Below are positions 25,069-32,847 of a DNA stretch of 32,847 bases, in pieces; within the stretch, counting starts at the first letter, position 1; every line of letters begins with the position of its first letter. The notes under the pieces are model-generated. The model searched no databases, was not told the origin of the DNA, and was given only the letters and a program-made list of their open reading frames with translations. A program made the position numbers and the translations under genes. The DNA is taken from contig NZ_AWWI01000154.1 of NCBI RefSeq assembly GCF_002760615.1, positions 1-32,847 on the forward strand. Direction: 5' to 3'. This DNA is from Puniceibacterium antarcticum. Lineage in GTDB: Bacteria; Pseudomonadota; Alphaproteobacteria; Rhodobacterales; Rhodobacteraceae.

Positions 25069-25270
25069 GACAGTGCGGTTGGGACCAACGGTGTGCGGGT
25101 CAGCGCAGCGGAGCTTCCATGCCCAGCGCAGGCGCGGAACGAAACCCCGCCTCCCCCCGCAATCTCTGTCCTACAGTCTGATCTCATCCGGCTCCCCCCT
25201 TCAGAGTGTCTTGCATCCGGGTCTCCGACCCTTTTGACGGACGGGGCAGATCCCTGTCCCCATCCTTGCG

Positions 25271-27052
25271 TCAGAACTGCGCGGCGTCCAGTTCCATCAC
25301 CGTATCCGCGCCGGTTCTGATGCGTGCCAGATGCAGCGCCGTGGCAGGCAGCTGGCGCGCCATGTAATAGCGCCCGGTGGCGAGCTTGGTTTCATAGAAC
25401 TGGGCATCGCCGTCGCCCGACGCAAGCCCGGCCCGGGCCGCAACGCCCATCCGCGCCCACATCAAGCCCAGACAGACATGGCCGAACAGGTGCATGAAAT
25501 CATAGGACCCCGACAGCGCGTTGTTCGGTTTCTTCATGCCTTCGGACATGAAATACATCCCCGCCGCCTGCAGATCTTTGGACGCCGCCTTGAGCGGGTC
25601 AAGGAACTGCGCGTCGAAATCGGCATCCTGACCGGCGTTTTCCTTGAGGAAGGTCTTCACCATCTCAAAGAAGCCCATCACATGCTTGCCGCCGTCCTGA
25701 CCCAGCTTGCGGCCCACGAGGTCAAGCGACTGGATGCCGTTGGTGCCCTCGTAGATCATGGTGATGCGGGCATCGCGCACGAACTGCTCCAACCCCCATT
25801 CGCGGGTAAAGCCCGATCCGCCCAGCGTCTGCTGTGCCAGCACGGTTGTCTCGAACCCCTTGTCGGTCAGGAACCCTTTGAGCACCGGCGTCAGCAGCGA
25901 AATCAGCCCCTCGGCCTGTGCATCGCTGTTGCGGTGCGCCCGGTCGATCAGCGACGCGCCCCAAAAGGTGAACGCCCGCGCGCCTTCGATAAAGGACTTC
26001 TGGTGCAGCAGGTTGCGGCGCACATCCGGGTGCACGATGATCGGATCGGCGGGTTTGTCCGGCGCCTCGGCCCCTGTTACCGCACGGCCCTGCAAACGCT
26101 CCTGCGCAAAGCCAAGCGCGTTCTGATAGGCGACGACGCCCTGCGCATAGCCCTGCAGGCCAACGCCCAGACGCGCCTCGTTCATCATGGTGAACATGGC
26201 GCGCATGCCCTTGTGCATTTCACCAATCAGGAACCCCTTGGCGCCATCATAGTTCATCACGCAGGTGGCATTGCCGTGAATGCCCATCTTTTTTTCCAGA
26301 CCGCCGCAGGACAGCGCATTGCGCGCGCCCAGCGATCCGTCTGCGTTCACCAGAAACTTTGGCACGATGAACAGCGAAATGCCTTTGACTCCGTCCGGCC
26401 CGCCCGGAATCTTGGCCAGCACCAGATGGATGATGTTGTCGGTCAGGTCATGTTCGCCCGCCGAAATCCAGATCTTCTGCCCGGTGATCGCATAGGACCC
26501 GTCGTCCTGCGGTTCTGCCTTGGTGCGGATCAGGCCCAGATCGGTGCCGCAATGCGGCTCGGTCAGGTTCATGGTGCCGGACCAGGACCCTTCGACCATC
26601 TGGGGCAGATACGTCGCCTTTTGCGCATCCGTGCCATGGGTGTGGATCGCGTTATAAGCGCCGTGCGACAGGCCCTGATACATGTTGAAGGCCATGTTGG
26701 ACGACACGAACATCTCGCCCACAGCCGAATTCATCAGGTAGGGCATGCCCTGCCCACCATACTCGGGGTCGCAGTCGAGGCCGATCCAGCCCCCCGCCCG
26801 CATCTGGTCGTAAGCGTCCTTGAACCCGGTCGGCGTGCGCACGACACCGTTTTCCAGCGTGCAGCCTTCGGCATCGCCAACCGGGTTCAGCGGAGCGAGC
26901 ACATTCTCGCTCAGCTTGCCTGCTTCTTCGAGGATCGCCTGTGTCGTCTCGCGGTCCAGATCCTCGTAACCGGGGATGTCGGATTGGGACATCTTCAGTA
27001 CGTCGTGCAGAATGAACTGCATGTCCTTGGTTGGCGCGTGATAGATCGGCAT
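25271..27052 (-). CDS. Acyl-CoA dehydrogenase, DmdC-type long form
   Basis: FAD flavoenzyme introducing the alpha,beta double bond in an acyl-CoA. 593 residues, the long class with a C-terminal extension. Motifs are [26 protein letters not shown] (FAD contact), [24 protein letters not shown] and [15 protein letters not shown]. The Glu of YEGT is residue 435 and is the expected catalytic base; as I recall, structural work on roseobacter DmdC also names Glu435. Substrate may be methylmercaptopropionyl-CoA or ordinary medium/long acyl-CoA, since roseobacters carry several paralogues. AGGAGG precedes the start. It lies 27 bases after a MerR gene, so the two share a transcript controlled from the dyads at 27559-27617. 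Confidence 0.92.
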   Translation of the reverse strand: MPIYHAPTKDMQFILHDVLKMSQSDIPGYEDLDRETTQAILEEAGKLSENVLAPLNPVGDAEGCTLENGVVRTPTGFKDAYDQMRAGGWIGLDCDPEYGGQGMPYLMNSAVGEMFVSSNMAFNMYQGLSHGAYNAIHTHGTDAQKATYLPQMVEGSWSGTMNLTEPHCGTDLGLIRTKAEPQDDGSYAITGQKIWISAGEHDLTDNIIHLVLAKIPGGPDGVKGISLFIVPKFLVNADGSLGARNALSCGGLEKKMGIHGNATCVMNYDGAKGFLIGEMHKGMRAMFTMMNEARLGVGLQGYAQGVVAYQNALGFAQERLQGRAVTGAEAPDKPADPIIVHPDVRRNLLHQKSFIEGARAFTFWGASLIDRAHRNSDAQAEGLISLLTPVLKGFLTDKGFETTVLAQQTLGGSGFTREWGLEQFVRDARITMIYEGTNGIQSLDLVGRKLGQDGGKHVMGFFEMVKTFLKENAGQDADFDAQFLDPLKAASKDLQAAGMYFMSEGMKKPNNALSGSYDFMHLFGHVCLGLMWARMGVAARAGLASGDGDAQFYETKLATGRYYMARQLPATALHLARIRTGADTVMELDAAQF

Positions 27053-27079
27053 CGGGTCCTCCTCAGGGTCTGTGTCTGC

Positions 27080-27484
27080 CTATTCTGCGGCGTTCTTCGT
27101 CTGGTTCATTGAGGCGAGCATTTTTTCGCCCCATTGCAATTGTTCTTCCAAGTCCGAAATCGCCCGGTTCAGCTCATCCCGCTGGGCGACCATCTCGGCC
27201 AGCCGCTGCTGGGCGATCTCATGAGTCTTGGTGATCTGCGTCTGCTGCTGATCGCCAATGTCGTACAGGTCCAGAAGCTGGCGGATCTCTTCAAGGCTGA
27301 ACCCGAAACGCTTGCCGCGCAGGATCAGCTTGAGTCTGGCGCGGTCGCGCCGCGTGAACAGGCGCTTCTGCCCTTCACGGATCGGAAACAGCAGTTCTTT
27401 CGCTTCATAGAATCTCAGGGTGCGGGGCGTTACCTCGAACGCATCGCACATCTGTCGGATTGTCATCGTTTCGTGTTCGGTCAT
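27080..27484 (-). CDS. MerR-family regulator, adjacent to the acyl-CoA dehydrogenase
   Basis: 134 residues. The N-terminal winged helix-turn-helix begins TIRQMCDAFEVTPRTLRFYEAKELL and continues with TRRDRARLKLILRGKRFGFSLEEIRQLL, followed by a coiled coil and a short tail without the Cys metal sites of MerR or CueR. It is the LiuR-like class that in proteobacteria controls acyl-CoA and branched-chain catabolism. It lies upstream of, and in operon with, the dehydrogenase. Two inverted repeats TGACG-N13-CGTCA lie 75-135 bases upstream and are the likely operators for this protein or its paralogue. Confidence 0.9.
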   Translation of the reverse strand: MTEHETMTIRQMCDAFEVTPRTLRFYEAKELLFPIREGQKRLFTRRDRARLKLILRGKRFGFSLEEIRQLLDLYDIGDQQQTQITKTHEIAQQRLAEMVAQRDELNRAISDLEEQLQWGEKMLASMNQTKNAAE

Positions 27485-27558
27485 CTTCCAAGCCTATCGT
27501 AGGGTTAATTGCCCGGCGAAATGCGGCCCTTACCGGTGTCTTACAATGAGAATTTGGG

Positions 27559-27617
27559 GTGACGTAGTCAGACGCTGCGTCACATTTTCGTTGACGTAAG
27601 ATAAGATCGCGTCAACG
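27559..27617 (-). promoter_or_regulatory. Two tandem MerR-type operator dyads
   Basis: Site A (27559-27583): GTGACG-N13-CGTCAC. Site B (27589-27617): CGTTGACG-N13-CGTCAACG, a perfect 8+8 dyad. The core TGACG-N13-CGTCA is identical in both, and the centres are 32 bases apart, three helical turns. Position between two MerR genes and ahead of the MerR/dehydrogenase unit strongly suggests a regulated promoter. I cannot place -35/-10 boxes with confidence. Confidence 0.65.
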
Positions 27618-27718
27618 ATCACCTCGGGAATTTCGTTAAATCCCCAAGAGGCGGCTTGATGTTTTTCTGTGATCGCCCGAACTGACGCAACGGCGCCCCA
27701 GGCGATCACCTTGTCAGA

Positions 27719-28090
27719 TCACGAAATAAGCGACTCGGCTGTTTCGTCGCGCAGCCGCTTCAGCTCGACCATCGCTTCGTCCAGTTGGCGGCGCTGTTCG
27801 GCCAGTTCGGCCAGTTGCCCGTCCGCCAGCGCGACCCAGGCCTGCATCTGCGCCGAGGTGCCTTCCTTTTCGTAGATCAGCAGCCATTGGCGGATGTCTT
27901 CCAGATGAAAGCCGAACTTGCGCCCGCGCAGGATCAGCGTCATCCGTGCCCGGTCGCGGGGACCGTACCAGCGGGCGCGTCCTTCGCGCTCTGGTTGCAG
28001 AAGCTCGATATACTCGTAATACCGCAGGGTGCGTGGCGTCACATCATAATGCGCGCACATTTCCTTGAAGCTGAAGCGTTTTTCATTCAT
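27719..28090 (-). CDS. MerR-family regulator (paralogue)
   Basis: 123 residues; helix-turn-helix FSFKEMCAHYDVTPRTLRYYEYIELL, then YGPRDRARMTLILRGRKFGFHLEDIRQWL and a coiled coil ending in RLRDETAESLIS. The shared VTPRTLRxYE, RDRARxxLILRGxxFGFxLE and xDIRQ stretches show recent common ancestry with the downstream MerR gene, most likely tandem duplication. It lies 234 bases upstream of that gene on the same strand, with the two operator-like dyads between them. It has no Cys-rich effector loop, so the ligand is probably organic, such as an acyl-CoA. Confidence 0.88.
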   Translation of the reverse strand: MNEKRFSFKEMCAHYDVTPRTLRYYEYIELLQPEREGRARWYGPRDRARMTLILRGRKFGFHLEDIRQWLLIYEKEGTSAQMQAWVALADGQLAELAEQRRQLDEAMVELKRLRDETAESLIS

Positions 28091-28158
28091 CGACCCGGCC
28101 TCCTTTTATCCGAAACCTAGTGACAGGCGGGCACAAGAGCAACATCACAGACAGCCCG

Positions 28159-28184
28159 ATCCCCCTGCGCGGGGGATTTCTTTT
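28159..28184 (+). terminator. Terminator-like hairpin with no plus-strand gene before it
   Basis: ATCCCCC-TGCGC-GGGGGAT followed by TTCTTTT is a compact rho-independent terminator shape on the plus strand. The nearest plus-strand gene ending before it is far upstream, so it may act as an attenuator in the leader of the thioesterase operon or end a small RNA from the 28091-28158 region. Confidence 0.45.
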
Positions 28185-28254
28185 GCGGCGCACGGGGCAG
28201 GCCCGGGTGCTGAGGCTTCTACCGCCATCCGTGTGCGCAGGGTATAAAACCCCC

Positions 28255-28316
28255 GTGACGCTGGCCCGTGACGCTGGCCCGTGACGCTGGCCCGTGACGC
28301 TGGCCCGTGACGCTGG
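28255..28316. repeat. 13-bp tandem repeat, 4.8 units
   Basis: The unit GTGACGCTGGCCC is repeated four times without a mismatch (28255-28306), plus ten bases of a fifth. It lies 125 bases upstream of the first thioesterase gene. A 13-base period shifts frame each unit, so it is not coding. With the hairpin at 28159-28184 it makes up most of the gene-free stretch 28091-28440. Confidence 0.85.
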
Positions 28317-28440
28317 ATTGACCCCCCTGCCGGATTGTTTTCCGTTCGGGCGGCGTCAGGTTCCTGCGGCGTCTTGCACATGGCTGCGGGGCGTGGTCCA
28401 ACTCGGGCAGTGTTTCGGGCACATATCAAGGAAACCCGCC

Positions 28441-28863
28441 ATGGATGCCGATCAGATCGAAACCGCCCGCCAGTTCATCGAGGCGCTGCCCCATGCCGCA
28501 GCCCTCGGCCTCAGCGTCGTGCAGATCGGCGATGGGATGGCCGAAATCGTGATGCCCTACAATCCCTGCCTGATCGGCGATCCCGACACCGGCGTGATCC
28601 ACGGCGGTGCCGTGTCCGCGCTGATGGACACCTGCGGCGGCGCCGCGGTGGTCAGCCACCCTTTGTCCGGGGGCGGCACCGCAACGATAGGTCTGCGCAT
28701 CGACTACATGCGTGCTGCCACCCCGGGTCAGTCGATCACGGCGCACGCGGTCTGTCACCATATCACCCGCTCGGTCGCCTTTGTGCGCGCCACTGCCACG
28801 GATGACGACACCGACCGCCCCGTCGCCACCGCAACCGGCACCTTTACAGTGGAACAGGGCTGA
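28441..28863 (+). CDS. PaaI-type hot-dog thioesterase (first)
   Basis: 140 residues with a single hot-dog fold. The helix motif HGGAVSALMDTCGGAAVV is the PaaI/4HBT signature (acidic Asp in the helix as catalytic residue), and LRIDYMRAATPGQSITAHA is the central strand pair. It likely hydrolyses acyl-CoA thioesters. ATG 28441 follows AAGGA. Its TGA overlaps the next thioesterase start by one base, so the two hot-dog proteins are probably made together and could form a heteromer. Confidence 0.85.
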   Translation: MDADQIETARQFIEALPHAAALGLSVVQIGDGMAEIVMPYNPCLIGDPDTGVIHGGAVSALMDTCGGAAVVSHPLSGGGTATIGLRIDYMRAATPGQSITAHAVCHHITRSVAFVRATATDDDTDRPVATATGTFTVEQG

Positions 28864-29372
28864 TGGCGCGTCGTCCCCCCGAACCCGTTCAGGTGATCAA
28901 ACAGCGCCGCGATGCCGCGCTGAATGCCCTTGTGAGCGGTGTGCCCTATATCAGCTTCCTCGGCATCCGGTTCGACCGGCGCGGGGACGAGTTGACCGGC
29001 CTGCTGCCCTATGATGACAAGCTGATCGGCAACCCGCTGCTGCCCGCGATCCACGGCGGTGTGACGGCGGCGTTTCTTGAGGTGACGGCGATCATCACCC
29101 TCAGCTGGTCCTGGCTGTGGGAGGATATCGAAAGCGGCAAGCTCAAGCTGTCGGATCTTGAGGCCGGAAGGCTGCCGCGCCTGCCCAAGACCATCGATTT
29201 TTCCACCGACTATCTGCGCACCGGCCTGCCGCGCGACGCCTATGCCCGTGCCCGCGTGACCCGGTCCGGTCGGCGCTATGCAAGCGTGCATGCGCAGGCC
29301 TGGCAGGACAATCACGACCGTCCCTTTGCCGAATGTTCGGCGCATTTCCTGATGCCGCGCAGCGACGGCTGA
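28863..29372 (+). CDS. PaaI-type hot-dog thioesterase (second)
   Basis: 169 residues. Hot-dog helix motif IHGGVTAAFLEVTAIITL, with Glu where the first copy has Asp, and IDFSTDYLRTGLPRDAYARARV for the strand region. An insert of about 20 residues (WSWLWEDIESGKLKLSDLEAG) between them is absent from the first protein. Translation is coupled to the first copy by the one-base overlap. The pair lies next to the acyl-CoA catabolic cluster, opposite strand, consistent with acyl-CoA thioester hydrolysis, but the substrate is open. Confidence 0.82.
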   Translation: MARRPPEPVQVIKQRRDAALNALVSGVPYISFLGIRFDRRGDELTGLLPYDDKLIGNPLLPAIHGGVTAAFLEVTAIITLSWSWLWEDIESGKLKLSDLEAGRLPRLPKTIDFSTDYLRTGLPRDAYARARVTRSGRRYASVHAQAWQDNHDRPFAECSAHFLMPRSDG

Positions 29373-29401
29373 GCAGCGCCGTTCGCCGAAAGATCCTGCA
29401 G

Positions 29402-30739
29402 ATGAGTGACGCCACCGCCCATATCCCCGCGCCGCTGCGCGATGTTACCCATCGCCGGGTGCTGAGCATCGCCATTCCCATCGTGCTGTCCAATGCGACC
29501 GTACCGATCCTGGGCGCGGTGGACACCGGCGTTGTCGGGCAGATGGGTCTGGCCGCCCCCATTGGCGCCGTGGGCATCGGCGCGGTCATTCTCACTGGCG
29601 TTTACTGGCTGTTTTCCTTCCTGCGCATGGGCACCACCGGCCTTGCCGCTCAGGCCACGGGGCGGGGGGACCGGGCCGAGGTCGCCGCCCTGCTGACCCG
29701 CGTGCTGATGATCGGCTTTTGTGCCGGGCTGCTGCTGATCCTGGGGCAGGGGCTGATCTTTCGCGCCGGATTCGCCCTGTCCCCCGCCAGCGAAGAGGTC
29801 GAAAGCCTTGCTCAGACCTATATGGCGATCCGCGTCTGGTCCGCCCCGGCGGCGATTGCGCTTTATGGCATCACCGGCTGGCTGATCGCGCAGGAACGCA
29901 CCCGCGCCGTTCTGGTGCTGCAGCTCTGGATGAACCTGATCAACATCCTGCTCGATCTGTGGTTTGTGCTGGACCTTGGCTGGGGCGTCAGCGGTGTGGC
30001 CAGTGCGACGGTCATCGCCGAATGGTCGGGGCTGATCATGGGCCTGTGGCTCTGCCGTGCAGCGTTCCGCGTGCCCGCTTGGCGCGACTGGCCGCGGGTC
30101 TTTGACCAGGTCAAGCTTGTGGGCATGTTGCGGGTCAATTCCGACATCATGCTGCGCTCTTTCCTCCTGCAGGGCATCTTTATGTCCTTTCTGTTTCTCG
30201 GCGCCGACTTCGGTGATGTGACGCTGGCCGCCAATCAGGTGCTGGTGCAGTTTCTTGAAATCACCGCCCATGCGCTCGACGGTTTCGCCTTTGCGGCCGA
30301 GGCGCTGGTGGGGCAGGCCGTCGGCGCGCGCAGCCCGGCACATCTGCGGCGCGGCGCCCTGCTGACCAGCTTCTGGGGGCTGGTGATCTGTGGCGGTCTG
30401 TCGCTTGCCATTGCCTTTGGCGGGCCGTCGCTGATCGATCTTATGGCCGATGTGCCACCTGTTCAGGCCGAGGCGCGGGTCTATCTGCCCTGGATGGTCG
30501 CCGCCCCGGTGCTGGGCCTTGCGGCCTTCATGCTCGACGGGATCTTTATCGGCGCGACCCGCACCGCGGACATGCGCAACATGATGATCCTGTCGGCGCT
30601 GATCTATGTGGGCGCGGTGATCGTGCTCTTGCCGCTCCTTGGCAACCACGGGCTTTGGGCGGCGCTGCTGATCTCGCTTGTGGCGCGGGGCGTGACTCTG
30701 GGCTGGCGCTATCCCGCGCTTGAACGCGCGGCGGCCTGA
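29402..30739 (+). CDS. MATE-family efflux transporter (DinF-like)
   Basis: Cation-coupled multidrug/toxin exporter of the inner membrane. 445 residues with about twelve hydrophobic segments in two homologous halves. The first half has IPIVLSNATVPILGAVDTGVVGQ, the conserved opening of the DinF branch, and the second half repeats that topology from about residue 235. I chose ATG 29402 (weak AAAGA upstream); an in-frame start at 29333 would overlap the thioesterase by 40 bases and add a non-hydrophobic leader. It follows the thioesterases by 29 bases and may be cotranscribed. Confidence 0.9.
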   Translation: MSDATAHIPAPLRDVTHRRVLSIAIPIVLSNATVPILGAVDTGVVGQMGLAAPIGAVGIGAVILTGVYWLFSFLRMGTTGLAAQATGRGDRAEVAALLTRVLMIGFCAGLLLILGQGLIFRAGFALSPASEEVESLAQTYMAIRVWSAPAAIALYGITGWLIAQERTRAVLVLQLWMNLINILLDLWFVLDLGWGVSGVASATVIAEWSGLIMGLWLCRAAFRVPAWRDWPRVFDQVKLVGMLRVNSDIMLRSFLLQGIFMSFLFLGADFGDVTLAANQVLVQFLEITAHALDGFAFAAEALVGQAVGARSPAHLRRGALLTSFWGLVICGGLSLAIAFGGPSLIDLMADVPPVQAEARVYLPWMVAAPVLGLAAFMLDGIFIGATRTADMRNMMILSALIYVGAVIVLLPLLGNHGLWAALLISLVARGVTLGWRYPALERAAA

Positions 30740-30838
30740 CGCGATCTTGTGCCCTGCCGGGACGCGAGACTTCGAAATCGCTCTGGAAATCCACGCCCTG
30801 CAGCCCTAGAACAACCACTGAAACACGGGAGACGCGCG

Positions 30839-32059
30839 ATGAACGACCTCTTCAACAGCTTCATGACCGGCCCCGACGAAAAGGGCCGCTTTGGCAATTT
30901 CGGCGGGCGTTTCGTGTCTGAGACCCTGATGCCGCTCATCCTTGAACTGGAAGAGCAGTACGAGATTTCCAAGACCGACGACAGTTTCTGGGAAGAAATG
31001 CACTTCCTGTGGAAACATTACGTCGGCCGGCCCAGCCCGCTCTATTACGCTGAACGCCTGACCGAACATCTGGGCGGCGCCAAGATCTATCTCAAACGCG
31101 ACGAGCTGAACCACACCGGCGCGCACAAGATCAACAACGTGCTCGGCCAGATCATCCTCGCCCGCCGCATGGGCAAGACCCGCATCATCGCGGAAACCGG
31201 CGCGGGCCAGCATGGCGTCGCGACCGCCACCGTCTGTGCCAAGTTCGGGCTGAAATGCGTCGTCTACATGGGCGCACATGACGTGGAACGCCAGAAACCC
31301 AACGTCTTTCGCATGCGCCTGCTGGGGGCCGAGGTCATTCCGGTGACATCTGGCCGTGGCACGCTCAAGGATGCGATGAACGACGCGTTGCGCGACTGGG
31401 TCACAAACGTGCGCGACACCTTCTATTGCATCGGCACCGTGGCCGGTCCGCACCCATACCCCGCGATGGTCCGCGATTTTCAGGCCATCATCGGCAAGGA
31501 AGCCAAGGAACAGATGCACGAGGCCGAAGGCCGTCTGCCCGACACGCTCATCGCGGCGATCGGCGGTGGGTCGAACGCAATGGGGCTGTTCTACCCCTTC
31601 CTGGACGACAAGGATGTCAACATCATCGGGGTCGAGGCCGGCGGCAAGGGTGTCAATGCCAAGATGGAGCATTGCGCCTCGCTCACCGGGGGGCGTCCCG
31701 GCGTGCTGCATGGCAACCGCACCTACCTGTTGCAGGATGACGACGGTCAGATCCTCGAAGGGTTCTCGATCTCCGCAGGGCTCGACTATCCCGGCATCGG
31801 GCCGGAACATGCCTGGCTGCATGACATCGGCCGCGCCAAATACGTCTCGATCACCGATAAAGAGGCGCTTGAGGCGTTCACCCTGTGCTGTGAAAAGGAA
31901 GGGATCATTCCCGCCCTCGAACCCAGCCACGCGCTGGCCCATGTGATGAAGATCGCACCGGATCTGCCTGCGGATCACCTGATCTGCATGAACATGTGCG
32001 GGCGCGGCGACAAGGACATCTACACCGTGGCCAAGCACCTTGGCTTTGACATGGACTGA
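30839..32059 (+). CDS. trpB: Tryptophan synthase beta chain
   Basis: PLP enzyme condensing indole with serine to give tryptophan; normally works with TrpA. 406 residues. The PLP-binding Lys97 lies in [14 protein letters not shown], with [44 protein letters not shown] and the C-terminal [11 protein letters not shown] present. This is the TrpB1 class. No trpA or trpF is adjacent in the window; a MATE gene lies upstream. ATG 30839 follows CGGGAG. The terminator at 32100-32127 closes it. Confidence 0.96.
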   Translation: MNDLFNSFMTGPDEKGRFGNFGGRFVSETLMPLILELEEQYEISKTDDSFWEEMHFLWKHYVGRPSPLYYAERLTEHLGGAKIYLKRDELNHTGAHKINNVLGQIILARRMGKTRIIAETGAGQHGVATATVCAKFGLKCVVYMGAHDVERQKPNVFRMRLLGAEVIPVTSGRGTLKDAMNDALRDWVTNVRDTFYCIGTVAGPHPYPAMVRDFQAIIGKEAKEQMHEAEGRLPDTLIAAIGGGSNAMGLFYPFLDDKDVNIIGVEAGGKGVNAKMEHCASLTGGRPGVLHGNRTYLLQDDDGQILEGFSISAGLDYPGIGPEHAWLHDIGRAKYVSITDKEALEAFTLCCEKEGIIPALEPSHALAHVMKIAPDLPADHLICMNMCGRGDKDIYTVAKHLGFDMD

Positions 32060-32099
32060 CACGTTCCGGGCGCAGGCTTAGACCCACTATACTACAAAA

Positions 32100-32127
32100 G
32101 GCCCGGCTGTTTCAGCCGGGCCTTTTT
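32100..32127 (+). terminator. Bidirectional terminator between trpB and the DUF2237 gene
   Basis: GGCCCGGCTG-TTT-CAGCCGGGCC is a perfect 10-bp stem followed by TTTTT and preceded by AAAA, so it can terminate transcripts in both directions. It lies in the 95-base gap between the two convergent genes. Confidence 0.92.
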
Positions 32128-32154
32128 CATATGTCCGTCGGGGCGCTGCGCTGT

Positions 32155-32523
32155 CTAGGCCTTGTACTGTTCCAGTATCTTCAGCGGCACCACATCCAGC
32201 GCGCTCAGATGGGTCGCGGCCAGCCGCACCTGCGGCGCACAGCCTTCGTCATGGGCCTGCAGGAACCGGCTGGCACAGAGGCACCAGGCATCGCCGGGTT
32301 TCAGCCCGGCAAAGCCGAACTCCGGGCGCGGGGTGGACAGGTCATTGCCGACATATTTCGAATAGGCCAGGAATTCCGCTGTCATGATGGCGCAGACCGT
32401 GTGGCTGCCCTTGTCGGCCACGCAGGTGTTGCAATGCCCGTCGCGAAAGAACCCGGTGACCGGATCTGCGCCGCAAAGTGCCAGCTTCTTGCCCAGTACG
32501 TTGATATCGGGATATTTTTCCAT
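32155..32523 (-). CDS. DUF2237 family protein
   Basis: 122 residues. The family pattern is clear: NVLGKKLALCGADPVTGFFRDGHCNTC, CAIMTAEFLAYSKYVGNDLSTPRPEFGFAGLKPGDAWCLC, and ATHLSALDVVPLKIL. Several conserved Cys suggest metal or disulfide chemistry. Function is not established. ATG 32523 follows GAGGAGA with the right spacing; a longer frame to 32601 lacks such support. Confidence 0.85.
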   Translation of the reverse strand: MEKYPDINVLGKKLALCGADPVTGFFRDGHCNTCVADKGSHTVCAIMTAEFLAYSKYVGNDLSTPRPEFGFAGLKPGDAWCLCASRFLQAHDEGCAPQVRLAATHLSALDVVPLKILEQYKA

Positions 32524-32694
32524 GTCAGCTCTCCTCATGTGCGCGGGATATGTGCCAGAAGCCATCCGGCAGGTAGCAAAGGCCGCCGGGTCTTGTAGCA
32601 TTCGTCACGCTCTGTCCTGTGGCGACCGTCCGCATGTCGCGCCCCTTGTCCGTTGCGCCAGTCAAACACGTGCGGCGTCGGGGCGCAAACCCTG

Positions 32695-32847
32695 TCAGCG
32701 AAACCGGTCCGCCAGTTTCTGCAGCGGGTTGCGGGTATCCTCGGCGCTGTCATCGCTTGATGTGGGGGCGGGCGTCTGCGGCTCTGCCGCGGTGGGGGGC
32801 TGCGGCGGGGCCGCGGTGTGGGGCTTGGCCTTGGCGGGTTTTGCGGG
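32695..32847 (-). CDS. C-terminus of an unidentified gene, cut by the window edge
   Basis: A minus-strand frame enters from the right edge and ends at TGA 32695-32697. The visible 50 residues are rich in Pro and Ala with a few Lys, and finish DTRNPLQKLADRFR. Such low-complexity tails are common in envelope or regulatory proteins. I cannot name the family from this fragment. It is 171 bases upstream of the DUF2237 gene on the same strand. Confidence 0.45.
   Translation of the reverse strand, partial: PAKPAKAKPHTAAPPQPPTAAEPQTPAPTSSDDSAEDTRNPLQKLADRFR

Noticed and set aside
24807-25187. Frames reading through the 31-bp repeats (shared FAYLEREEA peptide)
   Set aside because: The shared peptide is only the translation of the dispersed DNA repeat, in both orientations; no gene evidence.
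25225-25265. Possible terminator just after the acyl-CoA dehydrogenase stop
   Set aside because: GGGGCAG and CTGTCCCC pair only with a bulge and no clear T tract follows; left uncalled.
28255-28316. CRISPR-like array
   Set aside because: Units are 13 bases and directly contiguous with no spacers; a simple tandem repeat, not CRISPR.

Overview
The window is a GC-rich chromosomal stretch whose gene content points to a marine alphaproteobacterium of the Rhodobacterales (Roseobacter group). The pointers are a propionyl-CoA synthetase with TTTGCAAA boxes upstream, a MaeB-type malic enzyme, a DmdC-type acyl-CoA dehydrogenase, a DUF4396 protein, a DUF2237 protein, and short intergenic repeats of a kind I recall from roseobacters. 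I see no prophage, insertion sequence, CRISPR array, tRNA or rRNA. Most genes are housekeeping or catabolic; the less ordinary content lies in intergenic repeats, operator-like sites and a few odd genes. All assignments come from reading the sequence and translations; no database search was run.

Layout. 1-392: no gene seen. 393-1888 (+): a possible short leader ORF and a six-TM hybrid-less sensor kinase. 2093-3388 (-): glyA, ending in a strong terminator, divergent from nadK (3558-4319, +). 4459-5611 (+): a DUF4396 membrane protein and a VOC/glyoxalase-like protein that converges on prpE. 5599-10073 (-): prpE and maeB, i.e. propionate activation and C4-to-C3 carbon flow. 10313-14995 (+): a tight nucleoside salvage operon cdd-deoA-deoB-add-upp with stop/start overlaps at three junctions, closed by a perfect 11-bp hairpin. 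15042-15392 (-): a small membrane-anchored protein gene that appears split by an in-frame TAA. 15756-16775 (-): a membrane protein that looks like an M48 peptidase with a destroyed HExxH motif.

16997-28090 (-) is a fatty-acid/acyl-CoA catabolism region. In transcription order it holds two paralogous MerR regulators, a DmdC-type acyl-CoA dehydrogenase, a GST-like protein, a thiolase, a small NTF2-like/cupin/cupin cassette, a FadJ-type hydratase/dehydrogenase and an acyl-CoA ligase resembling DmdB. Together these enzymes could activate an acyl chain and run a full beta-oxidation turn. Twin dyads TGACG-N13-CGTCA in front of the MerR/dehydrogenase unit are the obvious candidate operators.

28441-32059 (+): two overlapping hot-dog thioesterases, a MATE exporter and trpB, ending at a bidirectional terminator shared with the convergent DUF2237 gene (32155-32523, -). 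The last 153 bases are the Pro/Ala-rich C-terminus of an unidentified minus-strand gene.

The strongest unexplained signals are: a dispersed intergenic element with a conserved loop (core close to TATTTGGAAAGAGAAGAAG) whose flanking arms differ between copies yet remain complementary; a ~105-bp AAAGCGT...ACGCTTT palindromic repeat; the paired operators; the split gene; and the M48-like pseudoprotease.
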